A stretch of 34,631 nucleotides of DNA from Bacteroidaceae bacterium (GTDB lineage: Bacteria; Bacteroidota; Bacteroidia; Bacteroidales; Bacteroidaceae): contig JAGBGU010000032.1 of the NCBI GenBank assembly GCA_017935785.1, positions 1 through 34,631 on the forward strand, in the 5' to 3' direction. The position numbers and the translations under genes were made by a program. Below the pieces are notes generated by a model. That model did no database searches. It was not told the DNA's origin and saw only the letters and a list, made by a program, of their open reading frames with translations. Shown here piece after piece: positions 8,096 through 16,248 of this stretch. Numbering within the stretch: position 1 is the first letter of the stretch; every line of letters starts with the position of its first letter.

Positions 8096-9238
8096 CTACT
8101 CGGTTTTTCCGTACATTGTGTCATAATAGTGCAGATAGTCGCCCGATGTGACATTGTCCAGCCACTCTTCGTTTTCGAGGTACCACTTGACAGTGCGCTC
8201 AATACCTTCTTCAAATTGGAGCGAGGGCTCCCAACCCAATTCTTTCTGCAGTTTTGTAGAATCAATGGCATAGCGGGCGTCATGGCCCAAACGGTCTGTG
8301 ACGTATGTGATCAGGTTCATGTCTTCATCCTCCGCTCTGCCTAAAAGGCGGTCGGTTGTGCGTATCAGCACCTTTATAATATCTATGTTCTTCCACTCAT
8401 TGAATCCACCGATATTATAGGTTTCGGATATTTCCCCACGATGGAAAATCACATCTATGGCGCGGGCGTGGTCTTCTACAAAAAGCCAGTCCCGTACGTT
8501 CTCGCCCTTACCGTAAACGGGCAAGGCCTTACGGTGCCTTATGTTATTGATGAAAAGGGGAATCAGTTTTTCCGGGAACTGGTAAGGCCCGTAATTATTG
8601 GAGCAGTTTGTCACTATGGTCGGCATCCCGTAAGTATCGTGATATGCGCGTACAAAATGGTCGCTGCTGGCCTTGCTTGCCGAGTAAGGCGAGTGCGGAT
8701 CATACTTGGTCGTCTCGTAAAAGAAACTGTCTCCGTATGCAAGATGGTGCTCTGACGAAGAGGCCGTAGTGGAGAAAGGCGGCTTCACTCCGTCTGGACG
8801 GTTCATTTCGAGCGCACCGTACACTTCGTCTGTTGATATATGGTAGAAGCGCTTACCCTCATATTTCTCCGGCAAAGACTCCCAATAGAGCTTGGCGGCC
8901 TGCAATAGCGAAAGGGTGCCCATGACATTGGTCCGTGCGAAAGTAAACGGGTCTTTAATGCTGCGGTCTACATGGCTTTCTGCAGCCAGATGAATGATTC
9001 CGTCAACCTTTTCCTGCTGCATAAGCTCATAGAATGCGTCGAAGTCACAAATATCCATCTTTACGAATTTATAGTTCGGTTTGTCTTCAACATCCTTAAG
9101 ATTTGCCAGGTTGCCTGCATAGGTCAGTTTGTCCAGGTTGATTATATTATACTGGGGATATTTGTTCACAAAGAGACGTACTACATGGCTCCCTATGAAG
9201 CCTGCACCGCCTGTAATCACTATATTCCGTTTGGTCAT
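8096..9238 (-). CDS. rfbB: dTDP-glucose 4,6-dehydratase (RfbB/RmlB)
   Basis: This 380-residue short-chain dehydrogenase/reductase makes dTDP-4-keto-6-deoxyglucose from dTDP-glucose, the second step of dTDP-L-rhamnose synthesis. The Rossmann motif GGAGFIGSH is at 10-18. T136-D137-E138 of ISTDEVYG and Y185-K189 of SPYSASKAS form the active site. The segment between the TDE motif and the YxxxK motif (about 150-182) is longer than in the E. coli enzyme, which accounts for the extra length. The ATG overlaps the rfbD stop codon (ATGA), so the pair is translationally coupled. rfbA and rfbC are not in the window. There is no room for a terminator before the convergent murQ end, only 2 bp away. Confidence 0.96.
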   Translation of the reverse strand: MTKRNIVITGGAGFIGSHVVRLFVNKYPQYNIINLDKLTYAGNLANLKDVEDKPNYKFVKMDICDFDAFYELMQQEKVDGIIHLAAESHVDRSIKDPFTFARTNVMGTLSLLQAAKLYWESLPEKYEGKRFYHISTDEVYGALEMNRPDGVKPPFSTTASSSEHHLAYGDSFFYETTKYDPHSPYSASKASSDHFVRAYHDTYGMPTIVTNCSNNYGPYQFPEKLIPLFINNIRHRKALPVYGKGENVRDWLFVEDHARAIDVIFHRGEISETYNIGGFNEWKNIDIIKVLIRTTDRLLGRAEDEDMNLITYVTDRLGHDARYAIDSTKLQKELGWEPSLQFEEGIERTVKWYLENEEWLDNVTSGDYLHYYDTMYGKTE

Positions 9239-10152
9239 GATTGCTTGTTCTTTAGGTTTTCAATACATTTTTTCAATGAATCTGTCCAATAAGGGATTGT
9301 TATGCCGAACACACTTTTAATCTTGGTTTTGTCCAGGACAGAGTAAGAGGGTCTTTTTACGGGGCTGGGGAACTCGTTGCTATGGCATGGAAGCACTTCA
9401 CACGCAATTGTCCCGTTATATTCGGCTATCATTTTGGTGAAATCGAACCAACTGCATACTCCCTCATTACTGTAATGGTACACACCGGCCTTCGCATATT
9501 CCTTATTGTCAGTGTCTGAGTTTTTATAGTCTTCTATGATGGCAAGTATCGCCTCTGCCAAATCGTAGGCATAAGTAGGTGTCCCTGTCTGGTCGAACAC
9601 TACCTTCAACTGCGGCTTTGTGGCAGTCAGCGTCATCATGGTCTTGCAAAAGTTCTTTCCAAATTCGGAATAAAGCCATGCTGTGCGTATGATGACGTGC
9701 TTGGCGCCCAGAGCTATTATGTTCTCCTCTCCATGCAACTTTGACAGACCATATACGCCTGTGGGTGTGCCCTGCTGTTCTTCTGTACATGGGATGTTGT
9801 ATGGCTCTTTGCCGAACACATAGTCAGTTGAAATGTGGATCAGCAGCCCGTTTGCGTCTTTCATGACTTTGGCCAGATAAGAGGGTGCTGTGGCGTTGAG
9901 CAGTTCTGCTGTGCCGACATTTGTTTCTGCCGCATCCACATTGGTATAGGCTGCACAGTTCACTATCACGTCAATTTTGTATTCGCTTACTGCAGCTCTT
10001 ATGGCAGACTCATCCGTGATATCCAACAGAATAGTTTCATTTCCTTCAGCATGGGCTACGTCAGTAAAGAAGTAGTTGTCAGCAGATTCCTGGGCCACTA
10101 TGCGCATTTCATTGCCTAATTGCCCGTTCGCTCCTGTTACAAGTATATTCAT
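9235..10152 (-). CDS. rfbD: dTDP-4-dehydrorhamnose reductase (RfbD/RmlD)
   Basis: This 305-residue extended SDR enzyme reduces dTDP-4-keto-L-rhamnose to dTDP-L-rhamnose, the final step of the nucleotide-sugar pathway for surface polysaccharide. The NADPH-binding motif is GANGQLG (7-13). NCAAYTNVDAAE (65-76), ISTDYVFG (107-114) and Y134-x3-K138 of VYGLSKLHGE are the family signatures. Length is slightly above the usual 290-300 residues. Its stop codon overlaps the rfbB start by four bases. A 10-bp hairpin lies 20 bases before the ATG in the short gap after the FAS1 lipoprotein gene, and no clear promoter is visible there. The rhamnose genes may therefore be transcribed from upstream, with the hairpin as a modulator. 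Confidence 0.95.
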   Translation of the reverse strand: MNILVTGANGQLGNEMRIVAQESADNYFFTDVAHAEGNETILLDITDESAIRAAVSEYKIDVIVNCAAYTNVDAAETNVGTAELLNATAPSYLAKVMKDANGLLIHISTDYVFGKEPYNIPCTEEQQGTPTGVYGLSKLHGEENIIALGAKHVIIRTAWLYSEFGKNFCKTMMTLTATKPQLKVVFDQTGTPTYAYDLAEAILAIIEDYKNSDTDNKEYAKAGVYHYSNEGVCSWFDFTKMIAEYNGTIACEVLPCHSNEFPSPVKRPSYSVLDKTKIKSVFGITIPYWTDSLKKCIENLKNKQS

Positions 10153-10172
10153 TTGCTATATATTTATCAGCA

Positions 10173-10200
10173 TGGCCCTGCCGTAAGGTTGGCAGGGCCA
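10173..10200 (-). terminator. Stable 10-bp hairpin between the FAS1 gene and rfbD
   Basis: TGGCCCTGCC pairs perfectly with GGCAGGGCCA around an eight-base loop, 15 bases after the FAS1 stop. On the minus strand no T-run follows. It is either a weak terminator or a processing/stability element separating the expression of the two halves of the transcript. Read on the plus strand it is followed by a short T-run (TATTTTT), but no plus-strand gene precedes it. Confidence 0.5.
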
Positions 10201-10215
10201 CACATATATTTTTCG

Positions 10216-12351
10216 TTACCAGATGTCTTCAGGCTCTTCCGGATTGTCGTAGATTTCCTTGGCGACAAGTTCCAAATAGTCCATATAGAATTCTTTCTTA
10301 TCGGAGTCGAGCACCGATTTTATCTTCAAATAGTATGTTTCGTCAGGATCCATTGTCTGGCGGACAATGATATGACGGATGATGTGGCGGTTGTTAAAAT
10401 GCCGGGCAGTAGAACTTGTGTTTCCGTTGTTGCATGTAGATTTCTCGCCTTTCATCTTCATGTTGTTGCGCATACGTTTGTCTACTTCTGCATTGTAGTC
10501 CTGATCTTCCGTGTCATCCTCCCAGCCGGTATTTCTTCCGTCGGCACGAACTGTAATATCCATGGGGATGTCGGCTACAGGCAAGTTGTTGGGATTGTTT
10601 CCGAAATAAATCTGACCTACACCACGGTTTCCGTTGGCAAGCACGCGGTATCGCAATTCGTATGTACCTCTACGTGGTACAGGCGGAAGTTTGAACATAA
10701 TCTCAAAACGTCCTACGGCTTTCATCTCGTCTGCCTGATTGTTACACCAGTCATAATCATGTGCATTGTAGTACACAAACTTGCAGTCATCATTCAACAC
10801 CATATTCTCGGTGTAGGGATAGATACTCTGGGCAGGGATGTATACGTGCTGGTATCTTTCTTCAGTAGCGGCCTTCTTACGTATGTCATTATTCATGATT
10901 TCGGGGCACAAACTGATGCCGTCAAAACGGATACGACCGCGTTGCAGATTGTCACGAACCTCGTCGGTGTAGGCTAACGGAGCGTCTATGGGATATATAC
11001 AGCAGTTTTCTATGTCATTTACTACGGTAAGGCTGTCATCTGTCAATACTTTACATCCCACTTTATCTGCATCACATCCTATCTCGTCACCAGTTCCAAG
11101 GCGGCTCAGGTCGCGTATGGGGAAACGGTTTATATATACTCCCTGGCTTGCCGCACTCTCATAAAGCTTGAACAGACGGCGCTTGCCAAATGAAGCATAA
11201 AATTCCATTACCGGGATACCCAGTTTGTTGGGATTGCTGCGCACATAGCCATATTCGTTGTGGTGGATTACCAGTTTGTTTGTTGGAATCTTCATTGGAA
11301 GGATGTGATAAGTTATCCAGTCATGAAGCAGGTTGTCTGGCGATTCATAGTCGTCGTTTGTCAAAGTCTCCAGGCTTTCCTCTGAATATTGTTTGTTGTC
11401 CAATATCCATTGCTCAAGTTTCTTCAACAGGTCAGGGTCGCGGGGGTCAATGCCCTGACTGCGCCAGTATGCGTCCGTCTCAGCAAAGATGGTAAAGCCA
11501 TACTTACGGTGTTTCGGGGCATATCCTATACTTCCTTCCGCAAAACCGTAGCTTGTCATGCCGATAAGGTCTGGAATCTGGCCAGTTTGGTAGAGCTTTT
11601 CGTACACTTCATCTCGGACTTTGGATAAGGTGTCAAGCAAGCCGCAAGCCTGAATCACTCGAGCTGCTACCAGATATCCTTCTATTTGATTGTCAAGGAT
11701 ATTTTGCAGGTAAGAAGCAGCCGTAACATTACGCGGGGCTATTACCTTATGAATACGATGCACAAAACCGTTGATTGCGGGAATGTCCCTGTTGAGAATG
11801 TCAATGGGGCAATCACCGTTTATGTAAATACTGTCCGGACAATTGTCTACGTAGTTAACGGTCAGTTTTGAATCCATCAGGTTGCCTATTGCCAGCTCCG
11901 AGTTATTTTCTACAGGGAAATTGGGCGTTTCAAATAATTGGGTAGCCTCATTGCCTCCGTCTATAATGCTGTTGAATACAATCACTTTCCGTATAGAGTC
12001 CAGTTTCACACTATCGGTAAAAGAATCCCAGCTTGGCTCCGTAATCAAAGAGTCTGCCACAAGTGTTTTCAAGTACTCGTGAATTGCCTCGTTGGTGGGG
12101 GCGAAACAGGTAAAATTACCTCTGGCCGCCATGAGCTGTTTTACCGTGGTATTGCTCATGTCGCTGATAGGGACCCTGCCGAGAAGGTCGTAGTATTCGC
12201 TGTAGATTTGCTGTTTTGACAAGTAGCTGGAGATGGTCTCCTCTTTAAATACATAGCGTGAAGATGTATCAATGTTCTCTGTGCAGCTATAGCATACCGC
12301 CATGGCCGCCATGGCTACCAAGAAGTTCTTTATACGGTTTCTTTGACTCAT
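10216..12351 (-). CDS. FAS1 (fasciclin) domain lipoprotein
   Basis: This 711-residue exported protein has a short hydrophobic signal ending in CYSC, so C23 is a likely lipidation site, followed by a TENID-type acidic start. FAS1 signatures are visible in the first third: TCFAPTNEAI (81-90) and NGFVHRIHKVIAP (194-206). Residues about 210-400 look like a second, divergent FAS1 copy, and about 530-700 a beta-rich C-terminal domain I do not recognise. FAS1 proteins are usually adhesive or carbohydrate-associated. In Bacteroidota they often sit beside SusC/SusD pairs, but none is present here. The gene starts 26 bp after the nucleoside hydrolase stop, so the two are probably one operon. Its molecular role is unknown. 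Confidence 0.8.
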   Translation of the reverse strand: MSQRNRIKNFLVAMAAMAVCYSCTENIDTSSRYVFKEETISSYLSKQQIYSEYYDLLGRVPISDMSNTTVKQLMAARGNFTCFAPTNEAIHEYLKTLVADSLITEPSWDSFTDSVKLDSIRKVIVFNSIIDGGNEATQLFETPNFPVENNSELAIGNLMDSKLTVNYVDNCPDSIYINGDCPIDILNRDIPAINGFVHRIHKVIAPRNVTAASYLQNILDNQIEGYLVAARVIQACGLLDTLSKVRDEVYEKLYQTGQIPDLIGMTSYGFAEGSIGYAPKHRKYGFTIFAETDAYWRSQGIDPRDPDLLKKLEQWILDNKQYSEESLETLTNDDYESPDNLLHDWITYHILPMKIPTNKLVIHHNEYGYVRSNPNKLGIPVMEFYASFGKRRLFKLYESAASQGVYINRFPIRDLSRLGTGDEIGCDADKVGCKVLTDDSLTVVNDIENCCIYPIDAPLAYTDEVRDNLQRGRIRFDGISLCPEIMNNDIRKKAATEERYQHVYIPAQSIYPYTENMVLNDDCKFVYYNAHDYDWCNNQADEMKAVGRFEIMFKLPPVPRRGTYELRYRVLANGNRGVGQIYFGNNPNNLPVADIPMDITVRADGRNTGWEDDTEDQDYNAEVDKRMRNNMKMKGEKSTCNNGNTSSTARHFNNRHIIRHIIVRQTMDPDETYYLKIKSVLDSDKKEFYMDYLELVAKEIYDNPEEPEDIW

Positions 12352-12377
12352 TTTTATTCTTATTCTTGAAGTATCTT

Positions 12378-13382
12378 TTATGGTTTCTTTGTAATCATAT
12401 TTACGAAATAATCCAGAATCTGCTTTCTTTGTTCTTCATTCGTATACATATAATAATGGCTGCCAGTGGTTTCTGGCGTGAAGGTTGTACATCCGCGATC
12501 CGTTACTTTTATACGTCCTGCTGGTGACAGACTGAACATCTGACCAGGGTCTATGGCATACAGAACGGCAGTAAGATCCCAAGTAGGACGATCTTCCATG
12601 TTGGGCAGATAATTCTTATATGCATCTACGATAGGATGATGTTTGGTCCAACCGAAATCTTCCTTGATACTGCGTGCCGGATAAAGTATCTTCTCGCCTA
12701 ACTCAAAGGGCGAGGTATATATAGGTGTGGGCCATTCGTCGTAGACCTTCTGACAAGCGGGCACATCATTGATTACATTGAATTCTTTATAGTTGGGATT
12801 CTCCATGTGTCCTGCCATTACCACCAAACGGTCTACTTTCTTGGCCACCAGTTCCTTGCCGTTCATGGGTGAAAAACCATCAGGCTGAGAGGCGAGCAGA
12901 GCGGAAAGATTGTTGCTGAACCCTACAGAGATGATAGTAACACTATGGTCATCTGACTTGGCCAACAACTGACGGTGCAGCATAACGGCATCCTGCCAAT
13001 TCTCCTTTCCTTCGGGGAGCTGCTTGTAAAGCGGGCGGCCCTTTTCGTCCTTCATCTGGCATACTACCTCCGTAAAGTTTTTGACGTGCGACATGGTGCT
13101 GTTCTTTTCTCTTGTAGTAGCACCGATTGGAATTTTCTTACAGCCATACCAACGGTTGAGCAAATCTATGAATCGTGGCGGATATTGCCCTTCCTTGTTC
13201 AGCATGATGGCCATAAGGTTGATTTTCTTGTTGCGGTGATATTTGTACAACATGTCAATGGCAAGCGCGTCGTCAACATCGTTACCCATATCTGTTTCAA
13301 AAATTACATTGAGCCGCTGTGCCAGCGCAAACTGCAGCCCGACTGCCATAAGCAGTAAAGTAGAAAGAACTCTTTTTTTCAT
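12378..13382 (-). CDS. Secreted nucleoside hydrolase family protein
   Basis: This 334-residue exported member of the inosine/uridine-preferring nucleoside hydrolase family hydrolyses, by family, the N-glycosidic bond of ribonucleosides. The calcium-binding aspartate cluster is present as ETDMGNDVDDALAID (29-43, D31, D35, D37, D38). The later family position that normally reads H-D reads W-D in TWDLTAVLYA, so substrate handling may differ. The signal peptide ends at FALA before Q22. I start at ATG 13382 because this gives a clean signal peptide MKKRVLSTLL. A longer reading would begin at a TTG upstream of the -7 promoter box at 13414-13421 and could not be in the transcript. It is probably co-transcribed with the FAS1 lipoprotein. 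Confidence 0.85.
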   Translation of the reverse strand: MKKRVLSTLLLMAVGLQFALAQRLNVIFETDMGNDVDDALAIDMLYKYHRNKKINLMAIMLNKEGQYPPRFIDLLNRWYGCKKIPIGATTREKNSTMSHVKNFTEVVCQMKDEKGRPLYKQLPEGKENWQDAVMLHRQLLAKSDDHSVTIISVGFSNNLSALLASQPDGFSPMNGKELVAKKVDRLVVMAGHMENPNYKEFNVINDVPACQKVYDEWPTPIYTSPFELGEKILYPARSIKEDFGWTKHHPIVDAYKNYLPNMEDRPTWDLTAVLYAIDPGQMFSLSPAGRIKVTDRGCTTFTPETTGSHYYMYTNEEQRKQILDYFVNMITKKP

Positions 13383-13413
13383 GAATATACGGATTTTGTG
13401 TATGTTTATGTTA

Positions 13414-13421
13414 CAAAGATA
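13414..13421 (-). promoter_or_regulatory. -7 promoter element of the nucleoside hydrolase gene
   Basis: TATCTTTG on the minus strand matches TAnnTTTG and lies 32 bp before the ATG. No convincing TTTG is found 19-21 bp further upstream. The element rules out the longer TTG-initiated reading of the gene. Confidence 0.5.
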
Positions 13422-13519
13422 AGACTTTTGGTGCAAACCTTAATAAGGATATTGCAAGAAAATTGGCTATGTAACTAAAATTTAATGTCTATGAAGCGGG
13501 ATAATGGCCTTTAATTTAA

Positions 13520-13555
13520 AAACCGGTTATCAGATTCCGCTCTAATAACCGGTTT
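13520..13555 (-). terminator. Intrinsic terminator of the isomerase/epimerase gene
   Basis: AAACCGGTTAT pairs with ATAACCGGTTT, an 11-bp perfect stem with a 14-base loop. On the minus strand it runs into TTTTTAAATT. Each arm contains the self-complementary core AACCGGTT, so each arm can also fold or pair by itself. Confidence 0.75.
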
Positions 13556-13564
13556 GAAATTAAA

Positions 13565-14560
13565 CTATTCTTTTACGAAAGCTGCATCAAATGCGATGGC
13601 AGATGGTTCGAAATCTATCTGCTTGACATATCTCAGCGATTCCGCCGCACCGCTTTCACGATTCATGCCGCTATCTTCCCATTCTACGGAAAGAGGACCA
13701 TTGTATCCGATACGGTTCAACTCGCGGATAATTTCTTCAAAATTGATTCTTCCCCTGCCTACACTCCTGAAATCCCAGTAGCGCTCCTGATGGCCAAATG
13801 TGAGATGCCCGCCGAACACTCCTGCTTTTGTCGGCTTGTCGCTCCACCATACATCCTTACAATGGACATGGAATATGCGGTCAGCAAATGTTCTGATAAA
13901 CGCCAGATAATCTACGCCCTGATAACCCATATGACTTGGGTCAAAATTGAAACCGAAAGCAGGATGGTAGTCCAAGGCCGCAAGGAACGTTTCTGCAGAT
14001 GAAATGTCAAAAGCAATCTCTGTGGGATGCACTTCAAGCGCAAAACGTATACCCATTTCCTGATAGCTGTCCAAAATGGGCTTCATCCTTCTTGCCGCAT
14101 CTTTGAAGCCCTCGGTAATGGTTTCTGCGGGAAACGGCGGGAATGCGTAGAGCATATGCCAGATAGGGCTTCCGGTAAATCCTACTACTGTGTTTACTCC
14201 TAACATGGCAGCAGCCTTGCCTGTCTTTATCATTTCTTCTGCCGCTCTCTGACGAACTCCCTCAGGTTCTCCGTCACCCCAGATATGGGCGGGAAGAATA
14301 CCTTTGTGCCTGAAATCTATGGGGTCGCAAACACATTGGCCCACAGAGTGGTTGGATATGGTGTACAGTTGAAGGTCATATTTTCTGAGAGTGGCCAGAA
14401 TCTCCTCGCAATATTCCGGACTCAGACGTTCCAGATTTACATGATTCTCATTACATGCCAGTTCCAGTCCGTCATAACCGAACTCCTTGGCCTTTGCGCA
14501 AATCATCTCCAAGGGCATATCGCCAAATTGGGCGGTATACAATGTTACTTTACGTGCCAT
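13565..14560 (-). CDS. Sugar phosphate isomerase/epimerase-like TIM-barrel protein
   Basis: This 331-residue protein is of the xylose-isomerase-like / AP-endonuclease family 2 TIM-barrel superfamily, whose members are metal-dependent isomerases or epimerases of sugars, keto acids or inositols. A metal site can be read from the motifs: E176 in FALEVHPTE, D207 in FNFDPSHM, H233 in FHVHCKD and E293 in SVEWED. There is no signal peptide, so it acts in the cytoplasm. Length is typical for the Bacteroidota members. The gene has its own candidate promoter (14597-14627) and terminator (13520-13555) and so looks monocistronic. The substrate cannot be predicted, and neighbouring genes give no strong clue. 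Confidence 0.82.
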   Translation of the reverse strand: MARKVTLYTAQFGDMPLEMICAKAKEFGYDGLELACNENHVNLERLSPEYCEEILATLRKYDLQLYTISNHSVGQCVCDPIDFRHKGILPAHIWGDGEPEGVRQRAAEEMIKTGKAAAMLGVNTVVGFTGSPIWHMLYAFPPFPAETITEGFKDAARRMKPILDSYQEMGIRFALEVHPTEIAFDISSAETFLAALDYHPAFGFNFDPSHMGYQGVDYLAFIRTFADRIFHVHCKDVWWSDKPTKAGVFGGHLTFGHQERYWDFRSVGRGRINFEEIIRELNRIGYNGPLSVEWEDSGMNRESGAAESLRYVKQIDFEPSAIAFDAAFVKE

Positions 14561-14596
14561 ATGTTTTAAGTATTAATGTTTTTCAGAATATTGAAT

Positions 14597-14627
14597 CAAA
14601 GATGTCTGTCTTCTCTGGTCTTACAAT
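14597..14627 (-). promoter_or_regulatory. Candidate promoter for the isomerase/epimerase gene
   Basis: On the minus strand ATTG (14624-14627), a 19-bp spacer and CATCTTTG (14597-14604) differ from TTTG / TAnnTTTG at one base each. It lies 36 bp before the ATG. Confidence 0.4.
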
Positions 14628-14759
14628 CGGAGTATTTCAGAAATGGATTATAGACTTTATTGTGAGAAAAACAAGAATGTTTCAGGGCTTTGTGTCAGAG
14701 TGCAAAACATTCCGAGCGGTATTTTCGCTTGTGTTTTTAAGGTGAGGGATTTTATGATT

Positions 14760-14832
14760 CCCTGTGTGGTAAAGGTTGCAGAATGTAATTGGTTGATAAA
14801 TTATTGCATTCAAACACTTTTACCACACAGGG
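14760..14832. other. 73-bp long imperfect stem-loop in the 306-bp gap after the HU gene
   Basis: CCCTGTGTGGTAAA (14760-14773) and TTTACCACACAGGG (14819-14832) are a perfect 14-bp inverted repeat. Inside it, GAATGTAAT (14781-14789) pairs with ATTGCATTC (14803-14811) with one G-U. A competing small hairpin, AGGGA (14745-14749) with TCCCT (14759-14763), shares the outer arm. No T-run follows on either strand. The rest of the gap (14561-14866) shows only the isomerase promoter candidate and no open frame I would call a gene. Confidence 0.7.
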
Positions 14833-14866
14833 TATTTACATTATTTGTAAAGCTGTAAGTCAGCGC

Positions 14867-15157
14867 TTACTCTTCTCCCTTGTTTGCGGCAACAGCATCC
14901 AAGAACTCGCGGCAGGGCTTGAAGTGGGGGATGTCATGTGCCTCAATAATCATTGTTGTGTTCTGTGAGATGTTGCGGGCGGTCTTCTGTGCACGATGCT
15001 TGAGATCGAATGTGCCGAATCCACGCAGATAAACATTCTCCTTGTCAATAAGTGACTGCTTAATCACATTCATCAGACTTTCCACAGTAGCGAGTACAGT
15101 AGGCTGGTCAATACCAGTTTCCTTGCTAATAGCACGAACTAATTGAACTTTGGTCAT
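14867..15157 (-). CDS. HU/IHF family DNA-binding protein
   Basis: This 96-residue nucleoid protein has the HU/IHF fold: an N-terminal helical dimerisation half (about 1-40), the GFGTF turn at 46-50 and a beta-arm region (about 52-77), ending in IPHFKPCREF. The arm tip, which in standard HU reads RNP with a DNA-intercalating proline, here reads ARNISQNTTMI, so the proline is replaced by isoleucine. Bending of DNA may be weaker or different. The size fits the family. A perfect Bacteroidales promoter lies 53 bp upstream of the ATG (15211-15242), fitting a strongly expressed, single-gene transcript. A long stem-loop follows downstream. Confidence 0.92.
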   Translation of the reverse strand: MTKVQLVRAISKETGIDQPTVLATVESLMNVIKQSLIDKENVYLRGFGTFDLKHRAQKTARNISQNTTMIIEAHDIPHFKPCREFLDAVAANKGEE

Positions 15158-15210
15158 AATTATTTATAGTTAAATTTTGATTTACAATCTGTTTTTTTCA
15201 AAAAGCGGTG

Positions 15211-15242
15211 CAAAGATACACAAAGATTTGACACCAAACAAA
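15211..15242 (-). promoter_or_regulatory. Promoter of the HU gene
   Basis: On the minus strand TTTG (15239-15242), exactly 20 bp and TATCTTTG (15211-15218) match the Bacteroidales consensus perfectly. The expected start point near 15206 gives a leader of about 49 bases. Confidence 0.75.
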
Positions 15243-15294
15243 TTTAGTGTACAACAAAATGCGTTCTTCCCGCCACTTTTTTTGGCACATTGAT

Positions 15295-16119
15295 TCAACG
15301 CTTTAATTTCTTCCCTTCACAAATGGCTTTGATGTGGCGAATCATCACTTTATGCCCGGCCTCGGGCATATTACCGTGGTCATATCCGTCCATCTCATAG
15401 AGCAGACATTGCTCGTTGTTGTGCAGTTGCATCATCCGCCAGAAGTAGGCTTGTTCCTCGTATCTGCCGTATAGCTCCAGTTCGCGGTCGCCGGACAGGA
15501 GGACAAAAGGCATGGGAAGTTTGCGCACATAATACAAAGGTGCGGTATCGTCAACCATAGGTGTGATGGCAGATAGCCCGCGTGCTTTTCTTACGTTGAA
15601 GTGGGTTATCACCTGTCCGCTGAAGGGAAAAGCGCCTGCGATGGAGTCTGCATCAACACCGTATTTCTTTAAATAATCCTTCTTCAATACAATCATGTCC
15701 GTAAGGTATCCTCCGGCAGAATGTCCTGCCACAAAGATCCGCGAAGAAGAACCGCCATAGCGGGTCACATTACGGAATGCCCAGGCTACAGCCGCAGCCG
15801 CATCGTCTATACATTCTTGGATGCCGGCCTTGGGGAGCAAACGGTAATTCACGCCTATCACGCCTATACCCTTATCCTTCAATTCTTGCGGAATAAACTT
15901 GCTTCCTCCTTCCAGCCCGCCGCCATGGAACCATACCACAACCGGGAAATCCTTGACATTGGTAGGGTAGTAGAAGTCAAGTTTACAACGTTCCTTGGCA
16001 TAGGCATTCCCGTTTACCTGGTAGGGAATGTCATTGTTCTGAACATAATCATCGGCCATTACGGCGGTGCAATGAACAAGCATGAAGAAGGCTACAAACC
16101 AGAAATTGAATTTACGCAT
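15295..16119 (-). CDS. Secreted alpha/beta-hydrolase esterase
   Basis: This 274-residue exported alpha/beta-hydrolase probably removes acyl groups (acetyl or similar) from carbohydrates or small esters. The signal peptide ends at AVMA, with mature DDYVQ. The oxyanion motif is HGGG (65-68), as in hormone-sensitive-lipase-type esterases. The nucleophile is S134 in AGHSAGGYL. D211 in LSGDRELE and H248 in YDHGN complete a triad with normal spacing. The length is typical. The gene has its own candidate promoter at 16158-16189 and ends 137 bp before the HU start, so it is probably monocistronic. A role as carbohydrate esterase fits the many glycosidases nearby but is inference. Confidence 0.85.
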   Translation of the reverse strand: MRKFNFWFVAFFMLVHCTAVMADDYVQNNDIPYQVNGNAYAKERCKLDFYYPTNVKDFPVVVWFHGGGLEGGSKFIPQELKDKGIGVIGVNYRLLPKAGIQECIDDAAAAVAWAFRNVTRYGGSSSRIFVAGHSAGGYLTDMIVLKKDYLKKYGVDADSIAGAFPFSGQVITHFNVRKARGLSAITPMVDDTAPLYYVRKLPMPFVLLSGDRELELYGRYEEQAYFWRMMQLHNNEQCLLYEMDGYDHGNMPEAGHKVMIRHIKAICEGKKLKR

Positions 16120-16157
16120 GTGTAGAAAGATAAATGTTAATATTAACGATTATTTGG

Positions 16158-16189
16158 CAAAAGTATTAAAAAATATCCTAATAATCAAT
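16158..16189 (-). promoter_or_regulatory. Candidate promoter of the esterase gene
   Basis: On the minus strand ATTG (16186-16189), exactly 20 bp and TACTTTTG (16158-16165) fit TTTG / TAnnTTTG with one mismatch in the -33 box. It lies 38 bp before the ATG. Confidence 0.55.
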
Positions 16190-16240
16190 AAAAAACACGT
16201 TAAAGAAATATGACACGTCTCCTTTTTATGCAAATTTGCG

Positions 16241-16248
16241 TATATTTG
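16241..16248 (+). promoter_or_regulatory. -7 promoter element of the thioredoxin gene
   Basis: TATATTTG fits TAnnTTTG. No clear TTTG occurs 19-21 bp upstream. The predicted start near 16253 means that the true coding start is ATG 16314, not the in-frame TTG at 16236 that overlaps this box. Confidence 0.45.

Noticed and set aside
13383..13436. N-terminal extension of the nucleoside hydrolase from TTG
   Set aside because: It would start upstream of the -7 promoter element and spoil the signal peptide.
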